Below are positions 8,631 to 16,678 of a stretch of DNA of 64,000 nucleotides, in pieces. The translations under genes were made by a program, and so were the position numbers. Location: the NCBI GenBank assembly GCA_965203505.1, contig OZ241880.1, positions 1,116,001-1,180,000 of the forward strand, in the 5' to 3' direction. Every line of letters begins with the position of its first letter. The first letter of the stretch is position 1. Source of the stretch: Bin127 sp965203505. GTDB taxonomy: Bacteria > Chloroflexota > Dehalococcoidia > Lucifugimonadales > Lucifugimonadaceae. The notes under the pieces were generated by a model, which saw nothing but the letters and a program-made list of their open reading frames with translations, was not told where the DNA came from and did no database searches.

Positions 8631-8913
8631 CAGATCGCAAGAGGATCTGACCGTGGACTTTCGAGATCACTCCGTAGCATCTGGAAGAAAGCAGTTCGCA
8701 AACCTTGCATCTGCGATTAGAACCAGACGGTCGCGAACCGATATCACGCGGATATTGAGTGGCGTAGATCCCGCAAGGGTCTGTGCAAGGTGGGTGGTAC
8801 CGCGAGCCTGACCGCACGGCGAACAACTGGCTCGTCCCATCGACAAAGGGCGCGCGAAAGCGGCGATCGATCGCACTTCAACGCCCGTCCATGCTTAGGA
8901 CGGGTTTTATTTT
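8631..8913 (+). promoter_or_regulatory. T-box riboswitch leader of cimA
   Basis: The signature T-box motif is present at 8791-8804. The antiterminator folds exactly as in the family: TGGG pairs with CCCA (8836-8839), the TGGTACC bulge is at 8795-8801, and GCGAGCC (8802-8808) pairs with GGCTCGT (8829-8835). Upstream, CCTTGCA (8703-8709) pairs with TGCAAGG (8784-8790). CCAGAT and ATCTGG can close another stem at about 8631-8685. Two ATC triplets followed by A (in GAGATCACT and GATATCACG) are candidate specifiers. Both encode Ile, which fits the downstream gene. Uncharged tRNA-Ile is expected to raise expression. The 5' boundary is approximate and the specifier is not proven. Confidence 0.85.
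8884..8913 (+). terminator. Leader terminator of the cimA T-box
   Basis: CCCGTCC (8884-8890) and GGACGGG (8898-8904) form a 7-bp stem with a 7-base loop, followed by TTTTATTTT. It lies 21 bases before the cimA ATG. Its arms do not overlap the antiterminator. GGGCG at 8848-8852 can instead pair with CGCCC at 8882-8886 and so compete with the terminator's 5' arm. Confidence 0.8.
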
Positions 8914-8934
8914 GTCCGCACTGGATCCGCTGAT

Positions 8935-10614
8935 ATGACAACCGAAACTGCAAGAACCAAGGCAAATCACGAGCCAATGCCGGCGACGAAAACGGTGGAA
9001 ATTTACGACACCACACTCCGCGATGGTGCGCAACAAGAAGGGATTTCCCTTTCTGTCGAAGACAAACTCGCGATCACTCGACTTCTAGATGACTTCGGCG
9101 TCGACATCATTGAAGGCGGGTACGCAGGTGCCACTCCGAAGGACAACGAGTATTTCGAGCGGGTCAAACAGATGCCGCTCCAAAATTCTGAGATTGCGGC
9201 ATTTGGCAACACGCGGCGAGCGGATGCCGATTGCGCGGACGATCTGTCGATGCAGGCTTTGCTCGGTTCGGGTGCACCAATCACCACGATCGTAGGCAAG
9301 GCTTCGGAATACCAAGTAAGGGTCGTTTTGGAAACAAGCGTCGAAGAAAACTTGGCTATGATTTCCGACTCGGTCTCGTATCTCAGATCACATGGCCGTA
9401 GGGTGATTTACGACGCGGAGCATTTTTTCGACGGATTCAAAGAAAATCCGGACTATGCGGTGAGATGTTTGCGGTCAGCATTTGACGCCGGAGCCGAGAG
9501 GTTGGTTCTGTGCGACACGAACGGCGGAACCCTCCCGCATGAGATCGGTGAGATCGTGACTGAGGTGAAGCGTGATCTCCCTGATGACGCGGTGCTGGGT
9601 ATTCATACGCACAACGACACGGATACAGCTGTCGCGTCCGCGATGGAGGCTTTCAGGGCTGGGGCCCTTCAGATCCAGGGTTGCATCAACGGATATGGTG
9701 AGCGCACCGGAAACGCGAATCTGATCAGCGTGATCGGAAACCTGAATTTGAAATTGGGCATTGAAGCCATCGAACCGGAGAAACTGCCAGAGTTGACCAG
9801 TCTCTCCAAAGTGGTTTCAGAAATCGTAAATCGGCGTCCATTTCCATTCCAACCTTACGTCGGCGTGAGCGCGTTTACCCACAAGGGCGGTCTGCACGCT
9901 GCTGCGACGGAGAAATCGGCGTCGGCGTACCAACACATAGACCCCAGCATTGTCGGCAACGGGACGCGCGTGACGATCTCTGAGTTATCTGGCCGTGGGA
10001 ATGTCATGACCTTGATCCGCGAGTTGGGGTTGGAAGAGGCGTTGCAGCGCGACGACGCTCGCCGCATCGTCGAGCACGTCAAACAGCAGGAATCGCTGGG
10101 GTTCGCATACGAAAGCGCGTTGGCATCGCTGGAGCTTTTGGTACTGAGGAATCTCGCGAATTATGAACCGCCGTTCGAACTAGTCGACTTCATGGTGATC
10201 GTGGAAAATCGGCGCCGGGCCTCGTTCGGCACCGGATGGCGAAACGACGGTGTGGAACACCCTGTGCTCTCCGAGGCAACGGTGAAAATCCGAGTCGGGG
10301 AAGACGTGTTTCTAGAAGCTGCCGAAGGTAACGGTCCCGTAGACGCATTGAATCGAGGTTTGCGGAAGGCGATCTCCGACAAGTTTCCAGAAGTCGACAG
10401 CATCAACTTGACCGACTACAAGGTCCGAGTGGTGAACGAAACGCTCGGCACCGGTGCGTCGGTCCGAGTGTCAATCGAATCGGCGGCAGAAGGTCATGTT
10501 TGGTCGACTGTCGGAGCGTCGACGAACATAATCAATGCGAGCTGGATGGCGCTAGCGGACTCGGCGGAATGGTGGTTGAATCGCAAGTTACGGGAGCGGA
10601 CGGAAACCGACTAG
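8935..10614 (+). CDS. cimA: (R)-citramalate synthase
   Basis: A 559-residue enzyme of the isopropylmalate/citramalate synthase family. It condenses acetyl-CoA with pyruvate, the first step of the threonine-independent isoleucine pathway. The TIM-barrel motifs are clear: YDTTLRDGAQQ near residue 24, GGYAGATPKD, LCDTNGG, GIHTHND with the metal-binding histidines, and INGYGERTGN. The Ser/Asp-rich C-terminal third is the LeuA dimer regulatory domain that binds the feedback inhibitor. The GGYA signature and overall length match CimA rather than LeuA. The ATG at 8935 is the first start; an ATG at 8977 is possible. A T-box leader with Ile codons in the specifier candidates supports the pathway assignment. 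Confidence 0.92.
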   Translation: MTTETARTKANHEPMPATKTVEIYDTTLRDGAQQEGISLSVEDKLAITRLLDDFGVDIIEGGYAGATPKDNEYFERVKQMPLQNSEIAAFGNTRRADADCADDLSMQALLGSGAPITTIVGKASEYQVRVVLETSVEENLAMISDSVSYLRSHGRRVIYDAEHFFDGFKENPDYAVRCLRSAFDAGAERLVLCDTNGGTLPHEIGEIVTEVKRDLPDDAVLGIHTHNDTDTAVASAMEAFRAGALQIQGCINGYGERTGNANLISVIGNLNLKLGIEAIEPEKLPELTSLSKVVSEIVNRRPFPFQPYVGVSAFTHKGGLHAAATEKSASAYQHIDPSIVGNGTRVTISELSGRGNVMTLIRELGLEEALQRDDARRIVEHVKQQESLGFAYESALASLELLVLRNLANYEPPFELVDFMVIVENRRRASFGTGWRNDGVEHPVLSEATVKIRVGEDVFLEAAEGNGPVDALNRGLRKAISDKFPEVDSINLTDYKVRVVNETLGTGASVRVSIESAAEGHVWSTVGASTNIINASWMALADSAEWWLNRKLRERTETD

Positions 10615-11585
10615 ACTCGCCTTCTGTTTTGACGGCGATTGTGGAGCCGCTGTCGCCACATCTTAGTCAACGGGTTTGGTCGCCTGAAGCGGATGTTTTG
10701 CGCTAGGAATCGCATTGTGTCGGGATGAGCGGCCAGCATTATTCCGCGCCAATCCTGCAGGTATTTGAAAGTTGACGCTTGGTTAACATACGGCTGGGCC
10801 CATCCGTCGAAAATACGCCAATTCCCATCGCTTCCAAGAACCATCACGTCTCCGCCCGCCTCACGGACTATGATGGTCGCTGCCGCAAAATCCCATACCG
10901 CTGCGACGCCCCCAATCGAATACTGGTAATGACCAGTGCCGACGTTCGCCATCTCGTGAGCGGCACTCCCGGTAACCCGAACGTCGCCGCCGTGCCCGCG
11001 CATTCGCTTATCGAATCTGAAGACGCTGCGCGCGTTGCCGGGCAGCACCGACAACCTGCCGGACACCGGACGTCCTAGTTCATCAGTCGGGGTAAGCACC
11101 CGCGTAGTTTCGCCGTCGCGTTTGGTGCCACCATTCAATCGGGCATGCACAATGGTTCCGCGGTTCTCCGACATGGGCCACGGGCTCCACACTGCACCTG
11201 CGATGGGTTGGCCGCGGTACAGCAATCCGACCGAGACTGCGTGGGTCATCGAACCGTTGACGTAGTTGGCGGTTCCGTCGATCGGGTCGACGGCCCAAAC
11301 AAGGTCCGCGGCAGGATCGACCTCTTCCTTTTGATCTTCCTCACCTAAGAACTGGTGATCGGGAAACTGCCCGGTGATGATGTCGGCGATGATGAGTTGC
11401 GAGTTTCGATCAACATCGGTCACCAAATCGCGCCCAGGCCTACCCGTTTTCGACTCGACCTCCATGGGCGACGCTATCCGATCCAGAACATAAGAACCGG
11501 CTTTGGAGACCGCTTCGATAGCCGCGAGTTCGAATTCTTCGAGTTGCGAAATGGTGAATTGTGACGGTAACGGATTGTTGGTCAT
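10611..11585 (-). CDS. Inositol monophosphatase family protein
   Basis: About 324 residues from the ATG at 11585; the open frame extends 33 codons further upstream without a conserved sequence. The Mg2+-dependent phosphatase motifs are present: GEEDQ, WAVDPIDGTANY and WDFAAATIIVREAGG. Substrates in the family include inositol phosphates, fructose-1,6-bisphosphate, histidinol phosphate and PAPS. A basic C-terminal tail of about 30 residues (rich in Arg) follows the domain and is unusual. The gene converges on cimA with a 4-base overlap of their 3' ends. With the his operon in the window lacking a histidinol-phosphatase, that role is possible but unproven. Confidence 0.85.
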   Translation of the reverse strand: MTNNPLPSQFTISQLEEFELAAIEAVSKAGSYVLDRIASPMEVESKTGRPGRDLVTDVDRNSQLIIADIITGQFPDHQFLGEEDQKEEVDPAADLVWAVDPIDGTANYVNGSMTHAVSVGLLYRGQPIAGAVWSPWPMSENRGTIVHARLNGGTKRDGETTRVLTPTDELGRPVSGRLSVLPGNARSVFRFDKRMRGHGGDVRVTGSAAHEMANVGTGHYQYSIGGVAAVWDFAAATIIVREAGGDVMVLGSDGNWRIFDGWAQPYVNQASTFKYLQDWRGIMLAAHPDTMRFLAQNIRFRRPNPLTKMWRQRLHNRRQNRRRV

Positions 11586-11747
11586 GTTGCGGGTGTGGTT
11601 TGAGTTTCGGATGGATGCATCTACCGCGTTTCGGCATGTCGTATCTGGATATTGCAATAGACTGAATCTAAACGAAGGTTCCACTCAAGGCGCGGTCGCG
11701 CGCGGCGATGCGTTGATCGAAACTTGAAGGCGACAACCTCAACAGCG

Positions 11748-12662
11748 ATGAAATCCCCGCAGTCCGTACGAAAATTCAAGCGCGATCCTGGCATCGTTTC
11801 GCGGATGTATTTCACGATGCTCTTGCTCGGTATGGTGTACGGGGTTTTCGCATACGTGATGTTGCGCCTTGGTGTGTCTTTGGTTTTTGTCGGCGTAATC
11901 GTGTTGGCGCTTGCGATATTCCAGTACTACATGTCCGACCGGTTAGTAATGATGTCTACAGGTGCCCAAGAGGTGTCTGAAGAGGACGCGCCAGAATTGT
12001 TCGCTATGGTTCGCGATCTCGCGGACCGTTATGGCATGCCGATGCCGAAGGTGGCGATCATCAATTCTGCGATGCCCAACGCGTTTGCCACGGGGCGCAA
12101 TCCTCAAAACGCTCTGGTGGCGGTGACAACCGGGATATTGCAGCGATTGACGCGCCGCGAGTTACGAGCGGTCCTCGGTCACGAGTTGGCCCATGTAGCC
12201 AACCGAGATATGAAGGTTTTGGCGATATCGAACTTTCTCGTTACATTGACCAGCTTCCTGATGACGATGTTCTTCTTCAACATGCTTTTCGGAAGGCGGG
12301 ACAGCGGTGGCGGATCGATGCCTTTTCTCGTGGCATATCTGGTAACGATCATCGTTTATTTCGTAGGAAAGTTGCTCGTATTGGCGCTGACACGTTATCG
12401 TGAATATGGAGCCGACCATACGGGCGCTGAGATTTGTGGCGACCCCGGTGCGTTGGCCGATGCATTAGAGAAGATTGCTGTTGGCATGGACTACATCCCC
12501 GACGAAGACTTGCGACGTTTGCAGCCTGCTCAGGCGTTTCTGTTTGCACCGGCGCTCCGAGGGTTTGCAGCCAACGCGTTTTCAACCCATCCACCGATCG
12601 AGGAACGCATCGCCAGACTGCGAGACCTCGAATCTGAAATGCGATACGGATTCCGAAACTGA
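11748..12662 (+). CDS. htpX: Membrane protease HtpX
   Basis: A zinc metalloprotease of the inner membrane, about 304 residues. HExxH appears as GHELAHVANRD and the third ligand lies in REYGADHTGAE. There are two N-terminal membrane segments (about residues 20-60) and two more after the catalytic helix. HtpX degrades misfolded membrane proteins under envelope stress. ATG at 11748 is preferred; a TTG at 11724 would add eight residues. Its stop codon overlaps the start of pspAB (TGATG), showing translational coupling. Confidence 0.92.
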   Translation: MKSPQSVRKFKRDPGIVSRMYFTMLLLGMVYGVFAYVMLRLGVSLVFVGVIVLALAIFQYYMSDRLVMMSTGAQEVSEEDAPELFAMVRDLADRYGMPMPKVAIINSAMPNAFATGRNPQNALVAVTTGILQRLTRRELRAVLGHELAHVANRDMKVLAISNFLVTLTSFLMTMFFFNMLFGRRDSGGGSMPFLVAYLVTIIVYFVGKLLVLALTRYREYGADHTGAEICGDPGALADALEKIAVGMDYIPDEDLRRLQPAQAFLFAPALRGFAANAFSTHPPIEERIARLRDLESEMRYGFRN

Positions 12663-13273
12663 TGGGCTGGTTCTTCGGGCGTAAATCGCGTGGCGAGTCG
12701 ATGTGGGATTCGATGTCATCGGTCTCACACATGGTTTCAAGTTTCAAACGAGAGGGCGAAGCTGTATCGCCGCGTCGTCAAGCCGGGATAATCTATCGCC
12801 ATGACGATGAGATACCTTTTTTGGTGTCGATTTCTGACCATCTTGACGCGATCCTGTACGAAGGGCCTGGCGCGACAAAGACCGGTTACGAAATCCAAGA
12901 CGACGACCATGGCATGCGCTGGGCAATTCTCAACGATGGCAATTTCGACGATCTATTGAGTTCGATATTCACGGTGGCGAACGCCATAAAGGCGAACGAT
13001 GGCGGTTCGAATTTGCTCGCTGCGGTGTTCGATTTCGATTTCGCCAATCACGCTGTCAATCCACAGGCACAGGCAGGTACGGGTTTTGTGAATTCGTACC
13101 TGATCTATCGCTTCGACCGCGACAGCTATTACCCGTTTATCCCGACAAGTGATGTAGCTGGCGAACGCGATCGCGAAACTGAACGGATGCTAGGTACCGC
13201 CATACGGAGGGCAGGGTTAAAGACAGAGGCGTCAATGTCTGAGTGGTTGGGTCTGTGGGGCATCCCGTTCTGA
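12662..13273 (+). CDS. pspAB: PspA-associated protein PspAB
   Basis: 203 residues. Family features are MGWFFGR at the N-terminus, DDDHGMRWAILND, the NDGNFDDLLSSI block, the YRFDRDSYYPFIP segment and the terminal LGLWGIPF. PspAB is a soluble protein found next to htpX in actinobacteria and Chloroflexota and is thought to belong to the phage-shock/envelope-stress response. The start codon overlaps the htpX stop. Molecular activity is unknown. Confidence 0.85.
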   Translation: MGWFFGRKSRGESMWDSMSSVSHMVSSFKREGEAVSPRRQAGIIYRHDDEIPFLVSISDHLDAILYEGPGATKTGYEIQDDDHGMRWAILNDGNFDDLLSSIFTVANAIKANDGGSNLLAAVFDFDFANHAVNPQAQAGTGFVNSYLIYRFDRDSYYPFIPTSDVAGERDRETERMLGTAIRRAGLKTEASMSEWLGLWGIPF

Positions 13274-13274
13274 T

Positions 13275-13910
13275 GTGTTTTATGCAACGAGGATGGGTTC
13301 GTTGCCTACGAAAATCGTAGTTGTATCCCCGAGAACCTTGACGGTTAACGATTTCGGCTCCGAATGCACCGTCGAGCCTGAATGGATTGCTAACCTTGAT
13401 CCGATCGATGGGCATTTGCCTGACGGTACATCTGGTTTACTGATCTCTGGGAGCGGCGACGACTCGCTCAAGCGCGACATCGGTACCCTTGTCGGCCAAG
13501 CACTCGAGATCGACATTCCGATCTTGGGATCCGGTTCGGGAATGCATCTTTTGAATGTAGCGTTGCATGGCGATGACGCGCGACCGACATCGGTACACGA
13601 GGGTGATGGAGACGGCGATTCGGTCCGCCAATCGATGTTTCTGGCGCCGGGTGCCAAGGTCTCGTCGACTATTGGGGGATCGGGGTGGCTGACCATTCCC
13701 TGTCGTCACGGTAAAGGCGTATTTCAATCTGGGTTGGCACCCGGTGTTATGGCTAGTGCCATCGCCTCTGACCGCGTTGTTGAAGCGTTCGAAATGCCGG
13801 GGCGACGCTGGGTGATCGGAGTTCAATGGGACGTTTTGGGCGCGATTAAGATGCCACGCGGTTTTGACGCTATTCTGATGGCGTTTGTTGAACGTGCAAC
13901 AGGCCGATAG
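13275..13910 (+). CDS. Class I glutamine amidotransferase-like protein without catalytic residues
   Basis: A 211-residue protein with the outline of peptidase C26 / gamma-glutamyl-GABA hydrolases: an LLISGSGD block, the nucleophile-elbow region PILGSGSGMHLLNVALHG and a C-terminal VIGVQWDVLG. In active members the elbow reads G-I-C-R-G-M; here it is G-S-G-S-G-M, so the Cys is Gly87. The usual W-H-P-E is W-D-V-L. The protein is probably inactive as an amidase and may bind a ligand. A GTG at 13275, next to the pspAB stop, keeps the three-gene unit htpX-pspAB-this gene tightly packed. An ATG at residue 7 is an alternative start. Confidence 0.7.
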   Translation: MFYATRMGSLPTKIVVVSPRTLTVNDFGSECTVEPEWIANLDPIDGHLPDGTSGLLISGSGDDSLKRDIGTLVGQALEIDIPILGSGSGMHLLNVALHGDDARPTSVHEGDGDGDSVRQSMFLAPGAKVSSTIGGSGWLTIPCRHGKGVFQSGLAPGVMASAIASDRVVEAFEMPGRRWVIGVQWDVLGAIKMPRGFDAILMAFVERATGR

Positions 13911-13989
13911 TCCCCATTTTTCAGGCGAATCGTTTCCCGATGCAGTTTGAACGCGACGATTCTGCTGAGGTCGCGATTCGCTGGAAATT

Positions 13990-14013
13990 AGAATCTGAAC
14001 AGGTTCAGATTCT
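13990..14013. promoter_or_regulatory. Perfect palindrome upstream of gyrA
   Basis: Eleven-base arms (AGAATCTGAAC and its complement) are separated by AG. The element lies 80 bases before the gyrA start and 80 after the preceding stop. A half-site, TTAGATTCT, recurs at 14025-14033. There is no T run after it, so it is not a terminator. It looks like an operator for a dimeric regulator, or possibly a gyrase-sensitive control site. Confidence 0.5.
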
Positions 14014-14093
14014 GCTTAGCGCGGTTAGATTCTCGGTTTTTTCGAGCGCGAGCAGAGCATCGAAACGATCACAGTTGGTAAGGTGAAATCGGC

Positions 14094-16559
14094 ATGGTAA
14101 TCGGCACCGACGCGGGTGACATTCGAACCATCGGCATCGAAGAGGAGATGCGCTCTTCTTACCTTGATTACGCGATGAGCGTAATCGTTTCTCGAGCGCT
14201 ACCCGATGTCCGTGATGGGTTGAAACCTGTGCAACGGCGCATACTCTACGCGATGCACGACCAAGGCATGCGCCCCGGTTCGTCGTATAAGAAGTGTGCC
14301 CGTTTAGTTGGAGATGTGCTGGGCAAGTATCACCCGCATGGTGACAGTCCGGTTTACGACGCCCTCGTCAGGATGGCGCAACCGTTTTCGATGCGCGAGC
14401 CGCTCGTGGACGGACAGGGCAACTTCGGCAGCGTCGACGGCGACCCGCCAGCGGCGATGCGTTACACGGAATGCAAGTTGTCGCCGATCACCGAGTACAT
14501 GCTCGGCGATATCGAACGAGAGACCGTCGACTGGCAAGAGAATTTCGACCAGTCTTTGAAAGAACCGACGGTCCTTCCCGCGCGTCTGCCAAACCTGCTC
14601 GTAAACGGTGCATCAGGAATCGCTGTGGGCATGGCAACGAACATTCCGCCGCACAACGTCGCGGAGGTTTGCGATGCAGTGGTCTGGCTTGTAAGGAATC
14701 CCGACGCGACTGTTGACGAATTGATGCAGCATGTGAAGGGCCCAGACTTCCCGACTGGAGCACATATCTGGGGTGCCGAAGGTATCAGAAACGCTTATGC
14801 AACCGGTCGCGGCCGCATCGTGGTCCAAGCCACCGGCGAATTTGAAGACGTGCCACGGCAAGACCGCAAACGCATCGTCTTCACGGAGATACCGTTCCAA
14901 GTCAACAAATCAACTCTCATCCAACGAATCGCTGAACTGATCAAGACGCGCCGAGTGGAGGGGGTATCCGAAGTACGAGACGAATCAGATCGCAAAGGCA
15001 TGCGCATCGTGCTTGAGTTGCGCCGATCCGCTTCGCCGGCGATCGTCATGAACAATCTCTTCAAGCACACTGCGTTGCGTTCCTCCTTCTCAGTGAACAT
15101 GATCGGTTTGGTCCGCGGTGCGCCACGCGTTTTGAACCTGCGTCAGGTTCTGCAGTATTACATCGAGTTCCGAGAAGATGTAATCCGCAGGCGAGCCGAA
15201 TTCGACCTGAAAAAAGCGAGAGCGCGACTAGAGGTCCTGGAGGGTCTCAGGATCGCGATCGACAACCTCGACCGCGTAATCGCGATCATCCGCGGATCTG
15301 CCGATGTTGAAGAAGCTCGGAACGGGTTGATATCGGAGTTCAGTTTCTCCCTCGTCCAAGCTCAAGCGATCTTGGATATGCAGCTTCGACGTCTCGCTGC
15401 TTTGGAACGAGAAAAGCTCGAGAACGAATACAAAGAGTTGCTCGAGACGGTCGAACGGCTGGAGGCTCTCTTGGCGGATCCCGCAAAGGTGAGAGCGGAG
15501 ATAATAAAAGAAACTCACCAACTTAAGCGGAAATACGGTAGCGAACGCCGAACAGTCATTCACACCGAAGAACTCGGCGAGTTCAGACGCGAAGACATCG
15601 AACCGCACGAAGATGTCGTCATCACGCTCACCAACGGCGGTTACATCAAACGTGTAAAACTCGACAACTACCGCAAGCAACACCGAGGTGGCAAGGGAGT
15701 CAGCGGCCAGCGTTTGACACGGGTTGATGACATCACCGGGTTTTTGCAGGTTGCGGATACGCACGATACATTGCTGTTCTTCACCGATCACGGCCGGGTT
15801 TACTCCACCCGTGTATTCGAATTGCCGCCTGACCAGTCTCGACAATCCCGTGGCACGTTGGTCCACAACCTAGGCTTCAACATCGGTCCGGGAGAGACTG
15901 TCCGGCAAATGATGGTTGTCAGTGACATGAATGCGCCCGACACGTACCTGGCTCTAGCTACGAAGCACGGCGACGTGAAACGCATGGCCCTTTCAGCGTT
16001 TGCGAACATCAACCGCGCGGGTCTCAATTGCTACAGGCTCAAACCTAAAGAAGAGCTCATTTCGGTTGCCATGGCTAGAGACGACGAGGATCTGATCCTC
16101 GTCACAAAGAAAGGCCAATCCATCAGGTTCGCAAGTAGCGAACTTATCTCAAGATCTCGTCAAGCTGGCGGCGTTCGCGGGATTAGGTTGGACAAGGGCG
16201 ACGCGGTCGTGGGCATGGACGTTGTCGACAACGAAGGATACCTGCTGATCATCGGCACCAAGGGTAGGGGCAAGCTCTCTGCTCTGCGCCACTATCGTGT
16301 GCAAGGGCGCGGTGGTCGCGGAATCATCACGTTGAACATCACTCGCAATACCGGGAACGTGGCGGCAGCAAACGTCATCAGCGATGCGTTAAGGCGCGAC
16401 GACACCGGGAAGTTGATGATATTGACTCAGCGTGGTCAGATAGTCCGAACGACGTTGGCGGAGATTCGCGAAACTGGGCGTTCGGCGCAGGGCGTAAAGA
16501 TAGTAGCGCTTGACGATGGCGATAATGCCGCGGCCATTGCCATCGCCGAAAAAACTTGA
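14094..16559 (+). CDS. gyrA: DNA gyrase subunit A
   Basis: 821 residues. The type II topoisomerase subunit that cuts and rejoins DNA while GyrB supplies ATP hydrolysis. Catalytic Tyr124 lies in AAMRYTE. The quinolone region has Ser85 and Asp89 in HGDSPVYD, the sensitive-type residues. The C-terminal beta-pinwheel is complete and carries a GyrA box, here QHRGGKG, where Q-R-R-G-G is usual. This marks it as GyrA rather than ParC. The acidic tail seen in some gyrases is missing. ATG at 14094 has AAGGTGA 9 bases upstream. gyrB is not in the window. Regulation may involve the palindrome at 13990-14013. Confidence 0.96.
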   Translation: MVIGTDAGDIRTIGIEEEMRSSYLDYAMSVIVSRALPDVRDGLKPVQRRILYAMHDQGMRPGSSYKKCARLVGDVLGKYHPHGDSPVYDALVRMAQPFSMREPLVDGQGNFGSVDGDPPAAMRYTECKLSPITEYMLGDIERETVDWQENFDQSLKEPTVLPARLPNLLVNGASGIAVGMATNIPPHNVAEVCDAVVWLVRNPDATVDELMQHVKGPDFPTGAHIWGAEGIRNAYATGRGRIVVQATGEFEDVPRQDRKRIVFTEIPFQVNKSTLIQRIAELIKTRRVEGVSEVRDESDRKGMRIVLELRRSASPAIVMNNLFKHTALRSSFSVNMIGLVRGAPRVLNLRQVLQYYIEFREDVIRRRAEFDLKKARARLEVLEGLRIAIDNLDRVIAIIRGSADVEEARNGLISEFSFSLVQAQAILDMQLRRLAALEREKLENEYKELLETVERLEALLADPAKVRAEIIKETHQLKRKYGSERRTVIHTEELGEFRREDIEPHEDVVITLTNGGYIKRVKLDNYRKQHRGGKGVSGQRLTRVDDITGFLQVADTHDTLLFFTDHGRVYSTRVFELPPDQSRQSRGTLVHNLGFNIGPGETVRQMMVVSDMNAPDTYLALATKHGDVKRMALSAFANINRAGLNCYRLKPKEELISVAMARDDEDLILVTKKGQSIRFASSELISRSRQAGGVRGIRLDKGDAVVGMDVVDNEGYLLIIGTKGRGKLSALRHYRVQGRGGRGIITLNITRNTGNVAAANVISDALRRDDTGKLMILTQRGQIVRTTLAEIRETGRSAQGVKIVALDDGDNAAAIAIAEKT

Positions 16560-16678
16560 GTCGTGTTGGCAAATCGATGAGAAGTTCCCGCGGCGAGTGA
16601 AGTCGGTCTGAACTTCAGCAACTCACAACCAGTGGTAAACCTTGTCGGAGTCTCTGGACCGGTAGTCTGAGTGCGACG

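Noticed and set aside
8428..8930. tmRNA or RNase P RNA in the region before cimA
   Set aside because: The T-arm-like piece lacks a 5' acceptor within reach and no tag-peptide or RNase P core is visible; the region is explained by the T-box leader.
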